Origin: Prunella strophiata
Lineage: Eukaryota > Chordata > Aves > Passeriformes > Prunellidae
DNA length: 64,000 nucleotides
Assembly (NCBI GenBank): GCA_036583965.1
Contig: JAZBQD010000028.1
Span: forward strand, 2,294,001-2,358,000
Direction of reading: 5' to 3'
Shown here: piece by piece, positions 1-14,433 of the stretch
Layout of the letters: every line of letters starts with the position of its first letter
Numbering within the stretch: the stretch's first letter is position 1
The notes under the pieces: model-generated
The model's database searches: none
Seen by the model: only the letters and a program-made list of their open reading frames with translations
Told to the model about the DNA's origin: nothing
Made by a program: the position numbers and the translations under genes

Positions 1-3000
1 AGCTTTTCATCACTGTGTTTAGAAACTGAGGAAACCAGTCCTACTCCATTCCAGAGCTCTGCCATCTGGTCATCTCTTCACCTCTGCTATAGGCCTATTA
101 ACCCAGATAAAATTGCCTATTTCTGTAGCAAGGCCAAGGCTAATCTTATTCATGTGAGCAAGGGACCTCTTTCATCTTCCTAAGAGTGAGTCTCTTCCCA
201 GAGCTCAAGCAGGTCAGATATTCCTGCACCAAGAACTACCCGTTCTCTCTTTTATCTCCTGAGGTTCACTGTTGACAGCTGCTTGTTATTTGTTAATCAA
301 GGTAACCCTTTCCTTGCTGAAGCTTTAATTGTAAACCTTCTGTCTGTGAATTTACAACTCCAGGAAGGGTGGCCAGAATGGCAAGGTGGTTTATTCGGGT
401 CATTCCTGTCTTCACCAGGAAACCCTGAGGAAAAAAAAGCACATCTGTGAAGCCATGGGACAGATAACTTGCCATCATACACCTGCAGCTCATTATTCCC
501 ACCATACAATATTTAGGCAACTTTTAATTGAGATGTAGGTTACAGCAGCTAATGAGAAATACAAATTTTGAATGTTAGCATTTAGGAGTTAGCTTTACTG
601 ACCTCACCAAAGAAAGTTTTCCTTATCAAGCTGTTAGAAATCAAGGATATTTTTCATTTTCTGTACAGAATCACTTTGGGCATTAAGCTGTTTCTGTGGC
701 TGTTTATACCTTATCTTAGTCACCTACACATACCTTCCTAAGTGGAGGCCACAGCTCTGCCCACTTGCTGACTGTCACCCATCACCATCACTGCCAGAGT
801 GCACAAAAACTCAGGGTGCACATCAGTTCCTGCTCTGTACCTTCCCTTCCTTTGGCTTCCATAGCTGAAGGCAAAGCCATAAGCCCTGGGCTGGGATGCC
901 AGCAGTCACTGCAGAGCAGTGCAGGCAAGTGGCCTTCAGGTTCTGATAATTCAGCATTTCCAGCAGCAGCTTCTTGCAGTGCACACTTAGCCTGGGGTCA
1001 GATCAGCAGCTGCAGGGAGCTGCACAGAGCTGGTAGCTGCCACTCTCCCTGCAAGCAGCATTTTTGATGCATGTTGCAGTTGGGGACCTGGAGATGTGAT
1101 CTATGAGGATTTATTGTTTGGGTTTTTTGTTTGTTTGTGATGGTTGGTTTTGGTTTGGTGGGTTTTATTATGGTGGAGGAAAAACATCCCTACATTAAAT
1201 TCTTAAATATACCAGCTTGCACTTTGCCTCATCAGGTGAGAGACAGGAAGAAAAAGGCAGGAACTTTTTACATATGAGGCAGGGACTTCCTTGTTTCTGG
1301 CCCCTGTGTTAGTGACTATCTGGGATGCTTCTGCTTAGGGACATACAACCACCCCCTTCAGTAAAACTGCAGTTTTTCTGCTCAAGCTTATGAAATCAAA
1401 CCTATAAACATATGCAGTTTTATGTATCTGAAAGAAGTATTGGCTGCCAAATAAAAGTCTTCAAACATGTCTTTTGGACTGGGACCTGCTTTCAACACAC
1501 CTTTTGTGTAAATACTAGAAAGAAATGGAAGAATTAGAAGTGTTCTTCAGTTCAGAATTGGAAACTGCAGTGGGGCTTAGAAGCAACATTAGACTGCATA
1601 GTAATTTGGAAAAATTAAAATGCCTGTACATTCAACAGAGATGAGAAGTAGCAGGTTTTAGGTTGCAAAAAGTGAATAGACAAGTTCTCTCTATTTCTGA
1701 GAACTTGCTCTGCATGTAGTAAAAAAAGTGTTGAATCACCAACACAAAATGATCTTTGCTACATCTCAGAAATACCTTGTGCACAAGAATGGCTAGGAAA
1801 AGCCTTTCTGGTTTTACAGGATCCTGGTGGAAACCAAGCACTGTTTACATTTGATGAATGTGCTAGGGCTGACCACAGATGTAAAGCAGTAAGTTAAGTT
1901 ATTTAAAGCTGAGAAAAGATTCAAAAGCTGTGGCTGGATCTGAGCTCCCTTACAGGCAGCAGGCACTGGAACTTACACTGTGACACTGTCACAGACAGAG
2001 CCGACAGCTGCTCTTGTGCTCCAGCAAAGCTGCCTGGATCTTGTATAACAGAGAAAACAGATTTGGTGGCTTTGAACTAAGATGCTTTTAGGAATGAGTG
2101 GAAAAAAACTTTGATCCTTTAAGGAGACAAGATTGCAGGCAAAGACTCCACAGCAGCCATGGGACTAAGCTACAGATAACAATTAATTTGAATAAATCAT
2201 TAAAGAAAAGAGAATGCCAACAAAAATAAAATAGACAGAAAAGCAATGCATTAACACAAATAAATACTAAATATTTATTCTGAAAAATTACCAGTGATGA
2301 GTGAAATGATGCAAGTGAAGAGGAGCAATGGGTAGTGTTTGGTGGGACTGACCACATAGATCACATCTTACAGGTCTGTTCTCCATATTTTTCCACCTCT
2401 GTGAGTAAAGGGAAAACCGAATGTATTACAAATCTTATTTAAATGACAGAGAACAAATAAATCCCCTGAACAGCTGAGTAATGTCAGAACTCCCATTATC
2501 AGGAAACTGCATGCATTAGAGCAGCAGCTGGTGTCACATATGAGGATGAAATTTATTTTTCTGCACTCATGCAGAACCAGTACTGCAGCCTAACCAGAGG
2601 AATCAGTTTAATACTTGCTGGGTATGCTTTTTATTTGCAAATTAGCAGATGAATGTACCAGATACTATGAGTGTAGCAGCGAGAAAAATTATCTGATAAG
2701 TTTCAATATTCACTGACTTCTTCCAGTGTTAGTTTCAGTCTCAGTGGTGGGAATTCCTGAAATGACATGCTGTGCCTGTTTCCATGGGCAATTACTTTAG
2801 GCAATTCACTAACCTGGCTAACCTGTGTTGTTAAACGTAGACAAAATTTTCAGAGATGTTTTCCTTCAGTGAGGTCAGGGGAGAAAAAAATCAGCTAAAA
2901 CCAGAAGGAACCTAAATTGTCAAAGGTCATAGGTCTGTGCATGAGGAATCTAATCCCTTGAGGAATGGGACTGTGGGTGAAGGGAAGAGGGAGACATATA

Positions 3001-6000
3001 CAAGTATTAAAGAGTTTAACTGTAGAATTTCCTTGCTTTGCTTCACTAACCCATTTGCACACTACAGTGATCAAACCATACTCCTGATTCCAGGCTTGGC
3101 ATCTCCATTTCTTCCTTATTTAACCAATCCCATCTGGTTTTAATTCTCTAATCCTGCCTACCCTAGCCTCCCACATGAATTTCTCACTGTTTTCCTGAAA
3201 ATATCCATTAATCTCCTCTTTCAGCTCTGTCTCTAATCCCCTGTATCCCTTCTCCCCTTTGTGACTGCAGTAGTTGCAGTAGTGTCAGTCACTCTGTTCA
3301 CACTCTGCCTATGCACACCAGCCCTTCTCCTCCTTCATTCAGTCCTCTCCTTCTCCAGCACTTGAGAAATACTAACAACTGTCAGTAATAATTTGGAACA
3401 TCCACGTTCTGTTGCTATGCTGCTCATTTTGTATAGAATTTAGGTTATGACCTCCTCCCAGTAATCATTGTAGGCACACTCACTAATTCATCAGGGTTTT
3501 GTCATCTCCTTCCTCAGCCCTACAATAATCACTTTACCCTTTCTTGTTACATGTGGTTGGTTCAGCCACTACCTGAGAGGGCTGGGGGGGAGGGAGTCAT
3601 GGACTCATGGCAACCTTTATCTGCACTGTGGCTAATGAACCCCAGCCACTCCTCATGAAGCCATTCTTCCCTAAACTTAAGAACACCCTCTAAGAAACAT
3701 GTATGTTAAGCCATGATTGGTGCCTGAACAGCCAGAAGTGGCATATGCAGAGGGCAGTGAGGTGTGCTGGAGGTGCTGATGAGCAGGAGCAGGCTGGGAA
3801 GGGGAGAGCTCCCTCCTCTGAGGATTCCAGCCTGGGAGCAGGGTCCCAGCAGTGGTCCCTCCAGGCTCACTGCTCTGTGTTGCACTCACTGCAGCTGCTC
3901 TCACACACAGTATTCTCTTATTTCAGTGCAGAAGCAGCTTCAACGTGAAGGACCAGGAGTGCAAGCACTAATGGCCATGTAGTTTTGAGCATTAACTCAG
4001 AGGTGCAGCAAGCAGCTTTAGTTTTTTCTCAGAAGAAGGAGAATTAATTAAATTTCTACATCAAAACAATAACTTTAATTGCCAACTCACTGGATAAAAT
4101 GCAGCAGCAGCTCCTCTTCTCCTGGTGTGTTGTACAAGCTCTTGCCTGTGCTCTCTGGGGAGAAGCAGAAAGGTGAAGCCTGCCTGGCACTCACGGGGAT
4201 GAGGCACTTTGAAAAACTGCACATCTCTCAGGATCTCAGTGTCAGAAATTTTTGGGGTTTTTTTTCCCAATTTTTAACAACCTCTTTGCTTATCAGTGGA
4301 TTTGATCATGCTTCAGACTGCATGTGCAGTACAGCTTCCCTTCCTCCTGCTTCACTGAAAGACAGGAAAAAAACCCATACTGCATATTTCTGGTTGTCTT
4401 CTAACCAGAACTACAAAGTTAGCATGTGCAGATTAATACTACAATATCTGGGATATAGTTTGCTGCCCAGAATGAATTTTACAACTTCTTTTTCAGTCTG
4501 GTCAACCTTTGGATTGTTGCCATTAATCTCTTTAGTTTCCCTCAGTAATTTTCTTCACTTCAAGACTTGCCTGATTATTATTAAATATCTGGCTACTGCA
4601 AGTGCCCACGACACACAATAGATAGTTGTCAAAGCTGAGGTAACTATCAAAGATAGTTATCAACCTCTTGGTTGTGGCATCACAATTTCTTTTATATCTA
4701 ATTATTCTTGACTGCTAGGTAAGAAAGTGTCATTTGTAGGTCTTGATTAAATTTAATTTATCACTGAAAGAAAAAGTTCTTTTCTAAAACTGCTAACACA
4801 GAACTTGATGCTGGAGTACATACTTCACTGCTAGTGAAATTCAGAACTGGTCAACAAATCCTGTATAATCCTAGACAATGACTTTAAAGACTGAAACTTA
4901 CCCTTCATGCACTGTCTTGAGCTGGCTCCATGCACTTGCAATAACTATCTTCCAAGTATTATGGGAGTTTTCTTGTTTTCTGGAAAAGTTTTGATCTATT
5001 ACATGAATTGCTGGGAAACTGAAATTCACTGAAGTCAATACATTTCTGTTGTGTAGTTAAAACTTTCTAAACAGAAAGATGCCCAGAATTTCATAGGACT
5101 TACTTGCATTCTCTTTTAGCAGTGAAAAACATGGGTGGTCCTCATGTCTCTGTGAGATTGCATAGTTACCAAAATTTCATGTACAGGCATTCTGTCAGCC
5201 ATGGAGCTGTTCATTACATGCAGTGGCTCTTCAGAATATTAAAGGGAGAAAGAAACTACTCTTAGTTTTCAGAACTGTGTTTAAATCAGGTCCCAATCCA
5301 TTTCCCCTAAGATGCATTTCTAACCATCTGTGCTATTTCAATTTGAAAAGAGAAGAAATCAAGTCAGCAGGGTAATGTTTCAAAAACATACTTATAGATT
5401 GTTCCTCTTCTATGTTGTCAAGGCAATGTCCTCCTTCTCAGTGAAAAATGTGTATTACCATTGTAGACATCCAATAAAATGAACAGGTCATTTATTTGAA
5501 AAGGAAAAGATTTGCGTGCTGTGGTGTTGAAATGCAAACCTGTTATCCTCACATAAACTCTGGAATAAGGCCTTCCCCTCAACTGGAATACAACAAAATG
5601 CTTCTCCTGGCATCCAAATCTCCTGGCCTTGCTCACAGCAGCAAAATCTTGGTTCTCTTGTGGTTGAGTAGAAGGGATGCATTCAAACATTTGGTTTCGA
5701 AACACCTGCTTAAATCTGTTCTGCCAAACAGGAGATCAAAATGTCTTTGGTGGCTCCCAAAATACCTGCAAGCCACCACTGAGTTGAGGCTGAGGCTAAT
5801 CTGCCTGTTTCACTTGAAGCCCTCCCTCCTTCATGACTGAGAACATCCACACAGGCTGACCTGGTTATTTATTTGCTGGTAGGAGGGATCACTCTGCAGT
5901 GTCACTGTCCCTGTGGGTGACACTGGTTCAGCTAGTGCCTGCCTTACAGATTCCTGATAACAGCAATTCCTGATCACCTCATCCTATTTTTCTCCCTCTG

Positions 6001-9000
6001 CTCTGATCGACTTAGATCACAGAAATGCTTCTCTCCCCCACCTGTCCCCCAAAAAAGGGGAGAAAAAGGAAAAGAAAAATGAAGTTGTCATGCTTTACTG
6101 ATCAGTTCTGCAGCTTACTGGTGGCTGGGGTGTTTTCAGGCATTTGGAATAAATATTTTGTTACAATTTCCTAGAGTATTCAGAGACATTAACTTCTGTG
6201 ATATGGACAGGTGCATCTTCACTACACCGAAGTCAATTCTTATGATTTGTAATAAAGAACACTGTACATCATGATACTATAATAACTTGGCTTGTCATAT
6301 GCATACTTTTCTGTGTCCAAGTCCCCAGGCTGTTCCATAATTCAAATTCTGTGTTGAAAAATCTGGTTTTCCAGTATCAGTAGCCCATTTTCTCTAAGTT
6401 TTGCCCTTTATGTTTTTAAAAGTAGCTGAAAGTGATGCTGCAACAGTGTGAAATTCTCAAGCTCCTACCTTAAATATCTGTATTTAGGTACAGACAGGAC
6501 GGCTTTCTTAATCTCATAATTCCAAAGCCAGATTTATTATTTCTGTGGAGAGATGCTACGAAGAATTTCAGAAAGTCTGCTGAATATTAGGGAAATGCCA
6601 TTCAGAAGATGAAAGTGATGTTCACCTTCTGATCACGCACATAATCCTGACTACCTAGCACATTTCAATTATGCTTGTACAGTCTATTTGATTTGTAATC
6701 AATCTAAAAAGGAAAACACATGAACAGCTAGTAAGTTTTGATTAGCTACATGCATTCTCTATTCAAATAAAATCGTGACATATGCATTTACTTCTAAGTT
6801 ATGAACATCTTCGTCACATTACTTCTTCCCTTCAGAAATATTCAATATCTGTCTTGAATATAATCACTGAAAAGCTTTTATAAATTAAATCTGAGATCTT
6901 TAGAGGATGGCCTTTAAAAAAAATTGTCAGATAGTGAAATAGTTCTTTGCATGTGCTGTGCTTGGAGGATTGTTTTGTCAGTATTTTACTGTTGTTGCTC
7001 TGATGCTCCGAATGAGAATCACATTTGTTGATGACAAAAGCTGGTTGAGAAGCTTGTCTGTGATGTGATGTTTGGCTATATAATATAAATAGGATGCCAA
7101 AAATACTTACTGAATGAGTTAAGGCAAGGTTTACATCCTCCACATAAAAACACTGGTGTGTTCCTGTGTCGTGTTGCACTGCTTGTCCTGAGACGCCCAG
7201 CTGGCAGTTTGTGCACAGCACAGGGATGAGAGGAGCAGGCAGTGAACACAAGTTGTTTGTTAGAGACAAGAAACATATAAAACAGGCTGTGAAAAATTAC
7301 CCAGTGGTTTATGGCATGACAGCCTAATTTTCAATGTCTTTGATTTCATCCTGAAAAGTGCTTAGAATTTCTATTTCTAGTTGAAATCTGTGGGAGCTGC
7401 TTGCACATTTGTTATGTATTTAAATTGGACCAAATTTCACCAGTTTCCAGCTGTGTCACAATTTTTTTCCCATTATTTTTAAAGGAGGATCAGATAACAT
7501 CATAAATTTGAACTATTATATTGTACTGCACTAACAACATATCCTATATTAAGAATAGGCATTGCCATCAAAAATGCAGAAATAATATAAATTTCTTAAT
7601 AAATACACAGTCATGAACATTTTTGCTAGAATGGAAAAACAATTATTTCCTCTTTTGTTCTCCTTTCCACAGCACAAGGACCAGTAATTTTACACAATAC
7701 ACCTACATGTGCTAAGTGAATAAGGAATTTTTGTGGGATATCTTTTTAAGAGTATTTCAAATTTTATATTGTTTTTTTTCTGACTTAGTAGACTTAAATA
7801 GTAGCAATTTTATTGCTTTGCTGTAGAGGAAATGAAACTGCATTATTCTGATGTTTCTGTGATACCTGTGCCTGTATCTCTCTAAAATCATCTTCCCAAT
7901 CAGCACTGCTTACTTAAGCTATGTGTATACAGACTAATTGCTCGAAGAATCCTTCCTTTAACAAGATTTCTTATCTTTCCTGCAGTCAAACCCTCAGCAG
8001 TGCCCACTGGCTGGCACTCCAGACCTGAGTACAAACTCCTTGCTTTTGGGGCAGAAAAGCAGTCTGAGTTGTCTTTCAATCCATCTCCATAAGGTAAAGT
8101 CCTTTAGCCTTCCCTGCATTTAAGGATCTGTTCCTTAGTCTTTTCCAAGTCAGTCATTCTTCAGCAGACCTTGCTGGTCCCTGGCTGGTGATCCAGATCT
8201 TTTTGTACCTTCTAAAACACCCTCCACCTCAGGAACTCAGCAGAAGTTCCTGCTACCTGTGAATTGTTGGGGGCATTTCCCACCAGAAGAGATCTCACAG
8301 TTCCTCCTGTTCCTTCCTGTAGTTTCCTCTGAGTAAGGTCCAGGGCTGTTCTTTCTGGAAGGTTTCCTTAGTAAGTAGCCACTTCTACCAGCATAACAAA
8401 GGTCTGTCTAAAATTGGCTTAAAGCCATGTCAAATCCAGGCATAGGTGGGGAAAATGCAGGATGCCTATCAGCTGTGTGCAAAAGCCAGTTTTGTGTTGG
8501 GTTGACTCTCAGTAAATTACTGAAATACAGTTAACCATCAAAAGCCACCAGCCCAATCATCTGTCATTCAGCTCCTGAGTGCCAACTCTTTGATTTGATT
8601 GTCAGCTCTCTGAACTGAATATATCCTGCCATAGCTATTGAATGTGGAGGAGTTTGTCAGACTTGTACATAAAGCCTTGTTATTTTAGCCTTAGTAATTC
8701 AATCAGTAAACTCAGGAAGGAAGGAATATTTCTAAGTAGATCATAAAAAATGTAGGTAATTTTGTTTACATTTGTTCGTCAGTAAAACTTTTCTGTTATT
8801 TTATAATATTTTAAAAACTTGATTTGAAAGAAGGCTGATGATTGCTACTGCTTACAGAGACTTACAGATTTATTTAGTGGTTTAATTTGGAGCAGAATAA
8901 AGGTCATTCAGGGCTCTTTGGGCATTGTGAAGTGTACCCCAGCATGGATTGTCTTTTCTCTGCATCTGTTTTTCATCAGCATGTAGCTAAAGACCTGGTC

Positions 9001-12000
9001 TTTTGGCAGCTGTATCACTGATAAAAATGAAATGTAAATCAAGAGTACCCAGTAGACACTATGAAATGAGAAATCGGAATATAAAGCATTTAAACATCCA
9101 GTCTTTTTAGTGTGCTGATCTGTAAAACCCAGTCCTGTACCTGTTAGAGTGCACAGACAGTGAAGGGAAGTATTCAGTATTTTTGTTTCCCATGAAGCCA
9201 GTAGCAGCCATGGGAGACTGAAAAAAGTCTATTAATACCTTACAAGATGTGATCCTGATATTGCCAGTGATTATATTCTGTTCTTGAGTTCCAAATCCAT
9301 AACGAAATCAGAAGGACATTTGTTTGAGGTATTTATAGAGCATCTGTTTGACTAACCATCTGTGCTCTGATTGAAGCATACACATTGTCCAGACTGAATA
9401 AAAACCATTTATATGGATTAGAATAGTAACTTTGACACTGTTACATCTAAAGATTTTGCTCCTAGTGACTTTGCTGACCTGTTTACTTGCAAAGGTAAAT
9501 TTTAAAACTGTAAAATTTGAAAGGTGGCATGAGGAAAGAGTATGACTAGTCTGTCCACTTCAAAAGGCTTTGAAGTTAAGAGATGCTGTTTGAACACTGC
9601 ATGCCTTTCAAAACTGCTTCTTGCTTAGGGTCTGGATTAAGCTGGCTGCCTTCCTCAGTTCCTTAGCAGCTTTCGGGTTTATTTGGGAGGGTAGAAGTAA
9701 GAAGATGCTAAGGTATTTTGCCCTGCTTTCACTTCTCTCATATTTCTTTTTCAAAATGAGATTCATCCCTTTTTTGTTGTCCATGATATTCACTACAAAT
9801 ATTAGCAGAAAAACAGAAATGTAGCTCACTGTGGCTTGGCATTAATTGCACTGAGAAACCTCCCTGTGTTCATTCAGTTTACTTCCTTCAAGATTATTTT
9901 TTTCATGGATCAGTATGTTTTCTATGTTCAAAATGCCAAGAATAGAAGTCATAATGAAAAGAGGAAAAGCAGCAGGCTGTAATATGATTGATTCAAAAAA
10001 TATATATGTAATGGTCACTTACTAGTTTATTGAGATTGCTCCTTAGGAATGATTATTAAACAGCAAGTTTTGGGAAGCTGGTTATGCTTGTTCAAGATGG
10101 TAGGAAATTGAAGTTTCTGGTACTGTTTCACAAGATTAATTTTCTTTAGTGATAACCTGGGGAATTCTTTAAATTACCTCATCTTAGTTGATGTAGCACC
10201 ATCTGCCACATCTGCAAAGGAGATAATTATTTTTAGGAGCAGCTGTGGGTTTTTTGATTAAGTCTTGAGTCATCGAGGTCAGGATTTTTGAATTATTTAA
10301 CATAGGAAAGATGAAGCAATTTGTTTGCATTTTGGACAGTAATACGCGATGTGTTATTATTACAGTTAGTTATATAAACCTCATAGCTATTTACTACAGT
10401 CCTCTAATTTCCAGAAAATTTGTTTGTATTCTTTGTGAGTGCATATAGCTTGTAGGAAAAAGAGTTATCAGTTACGATTTATGAATTAGTAAGACAGCAC
10501 CTGGTGGCAAATGAGTGTGGAGACTTCTCTGTTAATGTAAATACCAAAGTGAAAATGGTGCACTTAACACCAAGTCTTAGGTCCAGGTTCCCAATGTCAG
10601 TTTCAAAAGCTGAATTATAGGTTAGGATCTTTCACACCAAAAGAAAACTCAAAATGAGCCATTCCTTAAAAGAGATTAATTGCTATGCCTGTGGCTTTTT
10701 GTGGTCAGATGAGCACATCTAACACAGATCAGCATTCTCCATCACATACTAAACAAGGAAGCCAAGAAAATTTGAGAACTGAGACCTAAAAACTCTAACA
10801 GCTTTCCTTAGCTTGTAGTGAAAAGGATCCAATCTGTGCAAGAAATTCTTGAAAGTCCAGCACTTCACGTAAGCTCTTAATGTGAGGTAACAAGCATAAT
10901 ATGTGAATGCAAAGCTATCACTTGATGATGAGCTGGCTACATCTCTGCAAGAGTTTCATTCTGCCTCCTGCTATTGAGGAACTAATGAGAGCAGAAGCTT
11001 CTCAATGCCAGAATAGTTTTTCCCTGGAGAGTTAGTGAAAAATAGGTTTATATTACTGCCTTTGCTACAGAGCAAGGGTGGCAGAGCTGTATGGCCTGAG
11101 GAGGGTCTCTTGAGAAAACACCTGTTGAAAATGAAAGCTTAGAAAGGGTACCCATGGGATAAAGAGAAGAGGAAAACTTTGCCCTAACTGAGAACTGAGA
11201 TAATTGAAAAAGAGATGTTGAAAAGCCAAATCCATGTTCTGTGTTGGAAGAAAGACCTGTGCCCCTGAAAGTGTCTGTGCCGGACCTCATACACTGCACT
11301 TCTCTGACTTACAGAAGACTCACTTGTGATGCTGAATTGCCAGCCTGCAGAAGCACAGCTGGGTGCTCATTTTCCCATCAGCTGGCATGCATTGCTGCAG
11401 ATCTCCTTTGTGTCACACCTAGTCATGTACCTGACTGACCAGCAAGAGTGGCCAGGGGGGTTTCACTGTTCTTCTAGAAATTGTGTAGCCATAAACTCAA
11501 TAAGGAAGAGGCTGTGGAGTCTAAAACTGAATGTAGCTCTCCTATTTTGACACTGTTAAAATTTTTCTGCATTTCAGTGACTGAACCCTGACTGGTTGAA
11601 ACTGTTTGCAGGTGGTGGGAGCCCAGAGTTCCTGTCCCTGGCACAATTCAGGAGTTGAACTGCAGTGCAGCATGAGAACAGAGGTTCTGCTCAGCAGTTA
11701 CAGAACAAGAGATGTGAACCTAAGACAAAAAAGAACCTCTGAAAGTGTTAGAGATACTTGTAAATGCATTGTCCTTTGTCTTGTTGCTGATTTTTCCTGT
11801 GCTCCAAGTAATCAGCTGGATGTGAAATACAGCTCTGAGGACTGGGATAGGTGACAAGAGGATTTAGGCTTACCAAATTTTGGGAACACCAAAAGCAGTT
11901 GGGTTTCCTGTCTGAACTTTAGTATGAGTGGGAGCCTAGTCTCATTTAAAATATTTAATGGCATTTTACATTTATTTCAATCATCATGTGCTTTTAACAA

Positions 12001-14330
12001 GGTTTTCTATATTTACAAATGAAAAGTGGGCTTATTTTGAAAAGAACACAGATTTTAAAGGATTAAGAAGCTTTTACAGATCATTTCACTTTCCGCATGA
12101 CTTGGAGAGAGCTTTACTTCTGTATGGGACATGTCATGTGCTACCCCTTGCTGAAATGCTGTCCAGAGATAGCACAGATTTGTTTATACTCCAGAACGTA
12201 ACTCTTCTACTGCATCTTCCAGCTATGCTTTAATGTGATATTCTATTTGTACTGTTTAATTAAGGTCCAAAGAAGGCCTTCAGGTAGTTGTCAAATTGTT
12301 ATCTTTGTTGCTGTTAGACTCAACAACACTTCAGACACTGAAGTTCAATTCCCTGCGCACAGTGGAACTGAGAGCAAATAATCATTAGGAGCCCCTCAGC
12401 CTTCCTCTCAGTGAAGAGTAGGAGAAAAGAGTACAACAGGCCTTATAGTTCAACCTGGAGGTCAGCCTTGATCTGTAATTTTCTATTAGATTGCAAATGT
12501 GATGCATCTTATAAAAAGAGGCAGTGCAGAGCTTCTGCTGGGAGTGGTGAGTTTTACCTTGTCCAAAGGCTGCATCTCAATGTGGACTTATCAAGGAGGA
12601 TACTTAACTTATATAAGATTTGACCCTCTGAATATGAGGTTCCTACTTTAGATGGAGATAGAAAGCCAGAATTGACTTCCTGTGTTTGATTTCCCTCATT
12701 CTGTTAAAGAACTCAGTATAAGGCCTATAAAATGCTATTTTGCTGTGTCAAATGCCTGAGAAATTACTTCCCAGAAATATTACTTTGTATCTATATCATC
12801 TGAACAATGAAACAGAGTTTTGTAAACAGGCAAGAGTCTTCTAAGTACAAATGATGCTGGTATCTTCCAGAGTATTAAGTGGTAAAACACTTTCCAAGTG
12901 AAGTCAATTAACCCTCTGGTCTCTCTTGTGCATCTATATTCAGTCCTCCCATGTGATTCATGAAACTTCCCCCCAGCTAGCAATTAGCAAGTCCTAAATT
13001 AGTTTTGTATTTTTTATTCACTCTTCTTATTCCAGCACGTCCAGATACTTTTTAAATTATTATGGAATAGCACCACACATGTCAGCAGAATTCTCATTGA
13101 CAAGGTTCCTTACCAGTGAGAATGCAGCTATTCATGGCTAGTCCCAAGCAGTATCAGGTGAAAGGTACATGCATGAATCTTTGGGGGGAAGGTAACCTCA
13201 GTCATGCTTGGCTCTGGATTTCATGAAAAAAAATGTGAGAATAGCCTCCTCTTAACCTACTGGTTTGCACTCCAGTAAAGGTGACTGAGGAAAATGCACT
13301 TTAGGTTTGGGCATAGCAGGACATTCTGTAATCCCACTGGAACCAATGAGAGATTATTACTCAGGCCATGGTAACCTGGCCACTCTTTATGGTCCATCAC
13401 AACATGTTCCACATATTCTCACAGGTGACTTGCAATAATTAAAAGCACTCCAAAGACCCAGTCTGGGAAGCAGAACATGATCATGTAGGATACTTTTCTC
13501 TTAGTATGTTCCTGGATAAATAGTCCTGTAGCACATGTGGCCTTTAGCTCTGATCATGTCATGACCAGAAGGAGAAGCTTCATTAATCTTGGACCAATGT
13601 GATTATTAAACAATGGAAGATCCTTGAAGAGTGGCCTGAACTATTCCAGAAGAAAAGTATAAGGGTTGGTTCTTGCTGTGTATGCAAATCATTTGGCTGG
13701 GGGAACTTGGTTTTATGGGTTTGTACTTCACATCTGCACAGTTCCAAAGTAAACATGTTTGTTGTGTACCGCTGAATCACAAAATACAATATGTGCATGA
13801 CTTAGCCTAGCCCCAAACCTACAGTGTACTGAGCTGTTCCATCTGGGTTACAGAATACTGCCTCTCCTGTTGTGTTTTTTACTTTGTAATCATTACCCCT
13901 TTACTTCCATCCTGGCAGGTAAAAGTGCAGCAAATATTTCTGTTGTTTACCAAGCGAAATTATTGCAGCAAGTATTTCATTTGCTGCTCCAAGCTGCCTG
14001 CTGGTGAAAACAAGCTAGTACCACTTTTTACAGTGGCATTCAAGACAGACAGGTCTGGTTGTAGGCAGTTTATACTTTCCTCTAGTCTTCAAAAGACATC
14101 AATCTGCTGTTTTATATCTGAAGTCTGTCGCTCAGGATAGTCTTCCGAAAGGAGAAAATTAGCAATAAATAGACCAGTAACATCAGCTAGGAGAGTACAG
14201 ACAGCATCTAGTATTCTAAGTTACATCTCTTTACTGACCTGTGTTTTGGTATTTTGGTATATATTGAGTTATTTATGTAGCTGAGTCACTGGAAATGTTT
14301 TTGGGGGCTTGTTTCTTTTTTGTTCTTCAG
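1..14330. other. Non-coding stretch, probably SPHKAP intron 1
   Basis: No exon, CpG island, RNA gene or recognisable transposon was seen. All open frames are short (under about 180 codons), unrelated to known families and scattered on both strands. There is a G/T-rich simple stretch near 1110-1170. The following exon starts in mid-codon, so an upstream exon carrying the start codon must exist. I looked for an ATG followed by about 11 codons and a GT donor in phase 2 and found no convincing candidate. This stretch is therefore most easily read as intron with exon 1 further left, but an unrecognised exon here cannot be excluded. Confidence 0.5.
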
Positions 14331-14433
14331 CAACTTTGAATCTCCACTGATGCATGAGGTCCCAGAGCGCCAAGGCAGCAGCACAGACACTTCTGCAAGC
14401 AGTTTGGGAAGCTCTGTTACAGCATGTAAGAAG
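14331..14433 (+). CDS. SPHKAP: SPHKAP coding exon 2 (N-terminal segment)
   Basis: The acceptor is TTGTTCTTCAG ending at 14330 and the donor is AAG|GTAACT at 14434. The exon is 103 nt. Its first base completes a codon begun in the missing exon (AG|C, serine), followed by 34 codons that begin NFESPLMHEV and end SSVTACKK. The ending fits the conserved N-terminal ITACKK-type segment of mammalian SPHKAP, while the middle is variable and rich in serine, as it is in the family. It covers about residues 12-46. No domain or catalytic motif is present. Identification depends on position, phase compatibility with the next exon and the ending, because the exon alone is too short to be diagnostic. Confidence 0.88.

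Noticed and set aside
4079..4621. Open frame of 180 codons on the + strand
   Set aside because: It is the longest frame outside SPHKAP, but it has no recognisable domain and irregular composition, and it lies in a region with no splice or promoter support. It is compatible with chance.
6832..7269. Open frame of 145 codons on the minus strand
   Set aside because: No family similarity, no supporting neighbours and low-complexity segments. Treated as chance.
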